NCBI GenBank assembly: GCA_945897545.1
Contig: CAMDGJ010000080.1
Span: 1 to 11,294 of the forward strand
Reading direction: 5' to 3'
DNA length: 11,294 bases
DNA from: Flavobacterium psychrophilum
GTDB lineage: Bacteria > Bacteroidota > Bacteroidia > Flavobacteriales > Flavobacteriaceae
Shown here: positions 7,395 through 11,294 of the stretch, piece by piece
How positions within the stretch are numbered: the first letter of the stretch is position 1
Layout: every line of letters begins with the position of its first letter
The notes under the pieces: model-generated
Told to the model about the DNA's origin: nothing
Database searches by the model: none
Seen by the model: only the letters and a program-made list of their open reading frames with translations
Made by a program: the position numbers and the translations under genes

Positions 7395-8636
7395 ATGTTT
7401 AAATTATTTAGAGAAAACGTCCGAATTGCTTTTGGTTCTATCAAAACCCAATTGTTACGAACCATACTTACCGTATTGATTATCGCGATTGGAATCACCG
7501 CCTTGGTCGGGATTTTGACAGTTGTTTCTGCTTTAGAAAACACTTTGTCCTCAGATTTTGCCTCGATGGGTTCGAACACTTTCAACATTAATCAGTACGA
7601 AAACATCTCCCGAAGACGCGGAGGTGACGAAAGAGCAATAATAAACCCTATTTTTTCCTATCCGGAAGCAATGGCTTTCAAAAACAAATATAAATATCCT
7701 CTTACCGAAACTTCGATTTCCTTTACGGCAACTTCCACAGCCGAAATAAAGTTCGAATCAACCGAAACGGATCCTGAAAATATAATTGTTGGTGTCGATG
7801 AGTTTTTTATGGTAAACTCGGGTTTGAAGACAAGTTTAGGCAGAAATTTTACTGGCTTCGATATCCAAAACAATACTTATAATTGCATCGTAGGTTCTGA
7901 TTTTCAAAAAGGATTACTGAAGGATGTGAATCCAATAGATAAAGTAATTTCGATTCGTGGCGCCAAATTTAAAGTGATCGGAGTATTAAAAGAAAAAGGC
8001 TCAACCTTTGGCAACAGCCAAGATTTAAGAGTATTAATCCCTATTCAAGTAGCGCGTTCCTTATTTACTGCTCCCAGAATAAATTATACGATGAGTGTAA
8101 TGGTGGGCAAAAAAGAACTGCTTGACGAAGCCATTGACAATGCCAATAGCACTATGCGAAGAGTCCGTAAATTAAGTCCCGTAAAAGACAATAATTTTGC
8201 GATTGTGCGAAGCGATGATTTAATAAATAGAATCCTTAGCATTACACAATATCTTGGTATTGCGTCATGGGTTATCAGTATTATTACCATCTTGGGATCC
8301 TCAATTGCCTTAATGAATATTATGATTGTTTCGGTTACCGAACGCACTCGAGAAATTGGAGTTCGAAAAGCGCTAGGTGCTAAAAAAAGCACTATTGCAT
8401 TTCAGTTTTTTATAGAAACTTTACTTATTGGTCAAATGGGCGGATTAGTTGGAATAATTTTTGGTATTTCTATAGGTTATGCTATTGCAACGGCAATCGA
8501 TTTTGCCTTTGTAATTCCTTGGGGAGCCATCATTTCGGCTTTTGTTACTAGTTTTGCTGTGGCTATTGTTTCGGGCTTATATCCTGCCATAAAAGCTTCA
8601 AAATTAGATCCAATTGAAGCGTTGCGTTATGAGTAA
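7395..8636 (+). CDS. ABC transporter permease, MacB/FtsX type
   Basis: A 413-residue inner-membrane permease. It has one transmembrane helix near 22-45, a large periplasmic MacB_PCD-like domain (about 46-280), and three C-terminal helices (about 286-312, 338-366, 375-397) forming the FtsX domain. Family signatures are SVTERTREIGVRKALGAK (313-330), the ATPase-coupling segment, and the C-terminal YPAIKASKLDPIEALRYE (396-413). Such permeases pair with a LolD/MacB-like ATPase and often act in mechanotransmission or efflux of lipids, peptides or antibiotics. No ATPase gene or membrane-fusion protein is beside it here, so the substrate is unknown. It is divergent from hisS, and a heptamer array begins 5 nt after its stop. 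No lesions seen. Confidence 0.93.
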   Translation: MFKLFRENVRIAFGSIKTQLLRTILTVLIIAIGITALVGILTVVSALENTLSSDFASMGSNTFNINQYENISRRRGGDERAIINPIFSYPEAMAFKNKYKYPLTETSISFTATSTAEIKFESTETDPENIIVGVDEFFMVNSGLKTSLGRNFTGFDIQNNTYNCIVGSDFQKGLLKDVNPIDKVISIRGAKFKVIGVLKEKGSTFGNSQDLRVLIPIQVARSLFTAPRINYTMSVMVGKKELLDEAIDNANSTMRRVRKLSPVKDNNFAIVRSDDLINRILSITQYLGIASWVISIITILGSSIALMNIMIVSVTERTREIGVRKALGAKKSTIAFQFFIETLLIGQMGGLVGIIFGISIGYAIATAIDFAFVIPWGAIISAFVTSFAVAIVSGLYPAIKASKLDPIEALRYE

Positions 8637-8641
8637 GCACA

Positions 8642-8690
8642 AGGTACGAGGTACGAAGTTAAAAGTACGAGGTGCAAACTATGGAGTTAA
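8642..8690 (+). repeat. Heptamer array, left arm of the four-helix-bundle element
   Basis: Seven 7-nt units on the + strand, the first five close to ARGTWMR (AGGTACG, AGGTACG, AAGTTAA, AAGTACG, AGGTGCA) and the last two degraded. Positions 8642-8676 match the - strand at 8978-8944 with 3 mismatches in 35, forming an inverted repeat around the enclosed gene. It starts 5 nt after the permease stop. Confidence 0.9.
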
Positions 8691-8939
8691 GAAATAGTAT
8701 AATTTTATTTTTAATTTATTAATGAAATCCGCTGTGGATTTTGCTCTTTGTGATGCTCTATAGTTGGCTCCAACAGAACTCGAACATCTTATAAGTTGAT
8801 TTATATAAGCATTAAATTCTCTGGTAGTTGGTAATTTTGAACATAAATGAGAACTATCAATAGTAAATTTCTTAGTTCTTGCTTTCATATCTATTATAAC
8901 TAAATTTTTAAAATTTCTAACTTTAACCTCATAACTCAC
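8679..8939 (-). pseudogene. Truncated four-helix-bundle protein (S23 / 23S rRNA intervening-sequence family)
   Basis: The core TKKFTIDSSHLCSKLP (residues 22-37) followed by NQLIRCSSSVGANYRASQR (47-65) is the signature of the small four-helix-bundle family encoded in 23S rRNA intervening sequences. Family members are usually about 115-125 residues. This one has 86 and diverges straight after DFINKLKI, where family members usually continue with an E-rich helix, so the last one to two helices are missing. The GTG start at 8939 and residues 1-9 (MSYEVKVRN) come from heptamer repeat DNA. The ATG at 8888 (MKARTKK) is a plausible older start. The tail KLYYFLTP runs into the left array. Molecular function is unknown for the family. 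Probably non-functional, but an intact short frame remains. Confidence 0.75.
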
Positions 8940-8978
8940 ATTTCGTACCTCGTACTTTTAACTTCTTACCTCGTACCT
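8916..8978 (-). repeat. Heptamer array, right arm, overlapping prmC end and four-helix-bundle start
   Basis: Nine consecutive 7-nt units on the - strand. The best conserved five are 8944-8978 (AGGTACG, AGGTAAG, AAGTTAA, AAGTACG, AGGTACG), with drift towards 8916. The unit AGGTAAG contains the TAA stop of prmC (8966-8968). The units at 8916-8943 encode the start of the four-helix-bundle frame. This arm is the inverted partner of 8642-8676. Confidence 0.9.
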
Positions 8979-9847
8979 CTTATCATTCTATCATTCCCGT
9001 AAATATCTTTGCGCAATTCAATATTTTTGAAACCCGTCTTTTCGAGTAAATCAATCATTTCTTTTCCTAAATATTCATTAATTTCGAAGAATAGTTGACC
9101 GTTTTGAGATAGGCTTTTCTGGGCTAATTCGGCTATTTTTTTATAAAAAAGCAACGCGTCATTATCATCTACGAAAAGTGCCAAATGCGGTTCATTGTCC
9201 AAAACGTTTTTCTTGATTTCCTGTTTTTCCAACTCTCGAACGTAGGGAGGATTCGAAACGATGATGTCAAATTGTTGTTCTAAATCATCTGTTTCAAGAA
9301 TGTTTTTTTCAACAAAAGTAACTTTCACGGCATTGATTTCTGCATTTTTCTGGGCTGTAGCCAATGCTTTTTCCGAAACATCTATTGCAAAAACTTGAGC
9401 ATTTGGAATATTTTTTGCCAATGAAATCGCAATGCACCCGCTACCTGTTCCTATGTCTAGAATTTTGATTACTCTTCTCACATCGTCCGACTTCGTACCT
9501 CGTACTTCGCACCTTGTACTTTGAATAATCCACTCTACCAATTCTTCGGTTTCTGGTCTTGGAATCAAAACAGCTGGATTTACCTCAAAATCCAATCCAT
9601 AAAAACTAGTTTTACCCAATAGATATTGAATCGGGATTTCTTGCTTCAATTGTTCTAAAATCAAATTCCAACGTTGAATTTCTTCATTAGAAAATGTAAG
9701 GTCATAATTCAAAGCCAAATCAATTCTTTTCAATTGCTGCCTTTCTTCTAAAATTAAATAAAAAAAGCTTTCCGCTTCAACCGAATCGTAAATTGGCAAA
9801 AGTTCTTGAATAAATTGGGCTCTATAATCTCTGATTTCTACCTTCAT
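8966..9847 (-). CDS. prmC: Peptide chain release factor N5-glutamine methyltransferase
   Basis: SAM-dependent enzyme that methylates the glutamine of the GGQ motif in release factors RF1/RF2. It has 293 residues with an N-terminal helical domain. Motifs are PIQYLLGKTSFYGL (72-85), LIPRPETEELV (94-104), the SAM loop DIGTGSGCIAI (131-141), acidic AIDVSEKAL (154-162) and the catalytic NPPY (199-202). Two oddities come from heptamer DNA. Residues about 110-126 (STRCEVRGTKSDDVRRV) are an in-frame insert between the PRPETEELVEWII helix and the SAM loop, and the last residues RGTR plus stop lie in the array at 8916-8978. All catalytic motifs are intact, so activity is likely. It starts 9 nt downstream of the GNAT remnant, probably in one transcript. 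Confidence 0.96.
   Translation of the reverse strand: MKVEIRDYRAQFIQELLPIYDSVEAESFFYLILEERQQLKRIDLALNYDLTFSNEEIQRWNLILEQLKQEIPIQYLLGKTSFYGLDFEVNPAVLIPRPETEELVEWIIQSTRCEVRGTKSDDVRRVIKILDIGTGSGCIAISLAKNIPNAQVFAIDVSEKALATAQKNAEINAVKVTFVEKNILETDDLEQQFDIIVSNPPYVRELEKQEIKKNVLDNEPHLALFVDDNDALLFYKKIAELAQKSLSQNGQLFFEINEYLGKEMIDLLEKTGFKNIELRKDIYGNDRMIRGTR
9487..9521 (-). repeat. Heptamer array inside prmC coding sequence
   Basis: Five 7-nt units on the - strand (AAGTACA, AGGTGCG, AAGTACG, AGGTACG, AAGTCGG), in the coding orientation. It encodes most of the STRCEVRGTKS segment of PrmC (residues 110-120). The flank to about 9471 also looks non-native. The array keeps the prmC frame open. Confidence 0.88.
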
Positions 9848-9856
9848 AATCTAACT

Positions 9857-10322
9857 TTAATCCTTCAATATCCATATCGGACAAGAAACGTGACCCGTAC
9901 TTCCCATTGGTGAACAAATATAGTCAAAACCTACTTTTTTATAGAGTTTTTGTGCGTCGTGCATAAAAGGCATTGTTTCGAGATAACATTTTTCGAAGCC
10001 AAAATCTTTAGCATTTTGAAAACATAATTCCATTATTTGTCTCCCGATTCCTTGACCGCGAGCTTCTACTAAGAAATACATTTTTTGCAATTCGCAAATG
10101 GTTTCCGCTTCATTTTCAAGTGGTGTGACTCCAGCAGAACCAATGATTTTGCCATTATGTTCAACTACAAAATAAACTGATTTTGGTTTGTTGTATTCCT
10201 CAAACATTAAATCTAAATAAGGATCTGTTAGGGATATTCAATTCTTCAACTATATCCCTGATAAATTGCGCAACTGCTGGATTGTCTTTCTTTTCAATTT
10301 TACGAATATGCCAGTTTTCCAT
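9857..10322 (-). pseudogene. GNAT-family N-acetyltransferase, frameshifted
   Basis: The 5' part starts at ATG 10322 (MENWHIRKIEKKDN) and reads through FIRDIVEELNIP before losing frame and stopping at 10202-10200. The 3' part, in another frame, continues as DPYLDLMFEEYN from about 10225, with an ATG at 10207, and runs 116 residues to 9857. It contains VVEHNGKIIGSAGV, the acetyl-CoA loop ARGQGIGRQIMEL (residues 49-61 from that ATG) and LYKKVGFDYI. Around the junction, a segment found in relatives between NIP and DPYLDL is missing; a deletion not divisible by three explains the shift. The acetyl-CoA site survives, but the N-terminal strand and helix are disconnected. It could be a pseudogene, or a short protein could start at 10207. 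Substrate unknown. Confidence 0.8.
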
Positions 10323-10348
10323 TTTTTAAAATACTTATTTTTAGATCC

Positions 10349-10356
10349 CAAAAATA
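10349..10356 (-). promoter_or_regulatory. Predicted -7 box for the GNAT/prmC transcript
   Basis: TATTTTTG on the - strand is a full match to the Bacteroidota -7 consensus TAnnTTTG, 27 nt upstream of the GNAT ATG. No TTG is present 19 nt further upstream, so the promoter may depend on the -7 box alone. Confidence 0.45.
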
Positions 10357-10415
10357 GGTATTGTTTGCCGTAATAATCTAAAGATTCAAAACTAAATCAT
10401 AAACTCAAAAATCAT

Positions 10416-10423
10416 TACTTTTG
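10416..10423 (+). promoter_or_regulatory. Predicted ribD -7 box giving a leaderless transcript
   Basis: TACTTTTG matches TAnnTTTG exactly and ends 5 nt before the GTG start of ribD. With the usual distance from this box, transcription would start at or very near the GTG. No TTG at the 19-nt spacing is seen. Confidence 0.5.
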
Positions 10424-10428
10424 TAGCT

Positions 10429-11294
10429 GTGGAAAATCAAGAAAAATATATTGAACGTTGCATTGAATTAGCCAAAAATGGTTTGGGAACGACTTATCCC
10501 AATCCCATGGTGGGAAGTGTAATTGTATATCAAGATAAAGTCATTGGCGAAGGCTGGCATCAAAAATCGGGAGAACCGCACGCCGAGGTCAACGCAATAA
10601 ACTCAGTACAAGACAAATCATTGTTAAAAAAAGCAACTATTTATGTAAGTTTAGAACCTTGCAGTCATTTTGGAAAAACACCTCCTTGTTGCGATTTAAT
10701 TATTGCAAATGCGATTCCAAATGTTGTTATTGGAACAATAGATTCTAATATAAAAGTCGCTGGAAACGGCATTAAAAAATTAATCGAAGCTGGAATAAAT
10801 GTTACTGTTGGCGTTCTTGAATCAGAATGTAAAGAATTAAATAAACGCTTTTTTACTTTTCACGAAAAGAAAAGACCGTATGTGATTTTGAAATGGGCCG
10901 AAAGCCAAGACGGATTTATTGCTCCAATCCTTCGACCTTTCGACAAGCTCAAGGCAAGCTTAGCTCGGGATGAGAAAACAAAAAGAAAACCAGTTTGGAT
11001 TACCAATGAATTTTCACGCCAATTGGTGCATAAATGGCGAAGCGAAGAACAAGCAATTCTCGTAGGAACGAATACTGTTGTTGATGACAACCCAAAATTA
11101 GACGTAAGGGATTGGACTGGAAATAATCCTATTAGAATTGTTTTAGACCAAAATGATCGCATCAGTAAAGACAGTCATATATATGACAATCATATCAAGA
11201 CTATAATTTTTTCACAAATGCCAAATGCTATTATTGGAGAAAACATTACCTTTGAGGCAATCGATTTTAAACAAAATCTGGCACAACAAATACT
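10429..11294 (+). CDS. ribD: Riboflavin biosynthesis bifunctional deaminase/reductase, 3' end outside window
   Basis: Converts the first riboflavin intermediate by deaminating the pyrimidine and reducing the ribose side chain. The N-terminal deaminase domain (about 1-145) has TYPNPMVGSVIV (22-33), zinc ligand His51 in HAEVNAI, and the Cys pair Cys78/Cys87 in EPCSHFGKTPPC (76-87). The NADPH-dependent reductase domain begins near RPYVILKWAESQDGFIAP (149-166) and includes AILVGTNTVVDDNP (209-222). The start is the GTG at 10429: the only upstream in-frame codons before a TAA at 10393-10395 contain no ATG, and the deaminase motif needs this N-terminus. Residues about 167-186 (ILRPFDKLKASLARDEKTKR) are an in-frame repeat insert just before KPVWITN. 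It is divergent from the GNAT/prmC unit. Likely functional. Confidence 0.96.
   Translation, partial: MENQEKYIERCIELAKNGLGTTYPNPMVGSVIVYQDKVIGEGWHQKSGEPHAEVNAINSVQDKSLLKKATIYVSLEPCSHFGKTPPCCDLIIANAIPNVVIGTIDSNIKVAGNGIKKLIEAGINVTVGVLESECKELNKRFFTFHEKKRPYVILKWAESQDGFIAPILRPFDKLKASLARDEKTKRKPVWITNEFSRQLVHKWRSEEQAILVGTNTVVDDNPKLDVRDWTGNNPIRIVLDQNDRISKDSHIYDNHIKTIIFSQMPNAIIGENITFEAIDFKQNLAQQI
10929..10973 (+). repeat. Second repeat family inserted in frame in ribD
   Basis: The stretch contains CTTTCGACAAGCTCAAGG (10937-10954) and then GCAAGCTTAGCTCGGG (10955-10970). It resembles a dispersed bacterial repeat of the type CTTCGACAAGCTCAGGG, which on its other strand encodes LSLSKG-like peptides; that resemblance is from memory. 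It interrupts the DGFIAP...KPVWITN segment of RibD without breaking the frame. It shares nothing with the heptamer family. Confidence 0.65.

Larger units (their letters stand above)
8642..8978. mobile_element. Candidate IVS-like cassette: four-helix-bundle gene between inverted heptamer arrays
   Basis: A 337-bp unit with 35-nt near-perfect inverted ends (32/35 identical) enclosing a truncated S23-type four-helix-bundle gene on the - strand. Transcribed RNA could fold into a long stem with the open reading frame in the loop, the same layout as the intervening sequences in some bacterial 23S rRNAs, but placed between protein-coding genes. No transposase or reverse transcriptase is present, so any movement would need outside help. 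Mobility is inference; the inverted structure is seen directly. Confidence 0.55.

Noticed and set aside
8642..8978. Diversity-generating retroelement (four-helix-bundle Avd-like accessory)
   Set aside because: No reverse transcriptase, template repeat or variable repeat with adenine-specific changes is visible in the window.
9851..9857. Single AAGTTAG unit between the GNAT stop and prmC
   Set aside because: One isolated heptamer is expected by chance in AT-rich DNA.
10860..11162. Open frame on the - strand containing LALSLSKGR
   Set aside because: Antisense to ribD; the LSLSKG peptide is the reverse-strand reading of the repeat inserted there, not a gene.
1..11294. tRNA, rRNA or riboswitch
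   Set aside because: No cloverleaf, rRNA core or recognisable riboswitch (including an FMN element before ribD) was seen on either strand.

Overview
The window looks like Flavobacterium or a close relative in the Bacteroidota. The DNA is AT-rich, hisS, prmC and ribD have flavobacterial-looking sequences, promoters resemble the Bacteroidota TTG-N19-TAnnTTTG type, and there are no convincing Shine-Dalgarno sites. This is judged from the sequence alone.

Left half (1-5710, + strand): the 3' part of a hybrid NRPS/PKS megasynthase that begins before the window. Its domain order is adenylation tail, PCP, KS, AT, ACP, class III aminotransferase. The architecture suggests a PCP-bound aminoacyl unit extended with malonate and aminated at the beta carbon. 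However, the KS keeps its cysteine and has lost both catalytic histidines. The gene stops inside the linker that normally leads into a condensation domain, where it runs into a decayed IS630-type transposase (about 5140-5710). The last codons appear to be transposase DNA read in another frame.

Middle (5711-8636): a short spacer, a bidirectional terminator, hisS on the - strand, a divergent promoter region holding 7-nt repeats, and a MacB/FtsX-type ABC permease on the + strand.

Right part (8637-11294): a 337-bp element in which inverted arrays of a 7-nt repeat (consensus ARGTWMR) flank a truncated four-helix-bundle (S23/23S-intervening-sequence type) gene. It is followed by prmC (-), a frameshifted GNAT acetyltransferase (-), and the start of ribD (+), which runs off the window. 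The GNAT remnant and prmC are 9 nt apart and probably co-transcribed.

The most unusual signal is the heptamer family. It flanks the four-helix-bundle gene, encodes that gene's apparent N-terminus, supplies the last codons and stop of prmC, forms an in-frame insert inside prmC, and sits in the putative hisS 5' leader. A second, unrelated repeat is inserted in frame in ribD. The region therefore shows housekeeping genes tolerating repeated small insertions beside a degraded secondary-metabolite locus.
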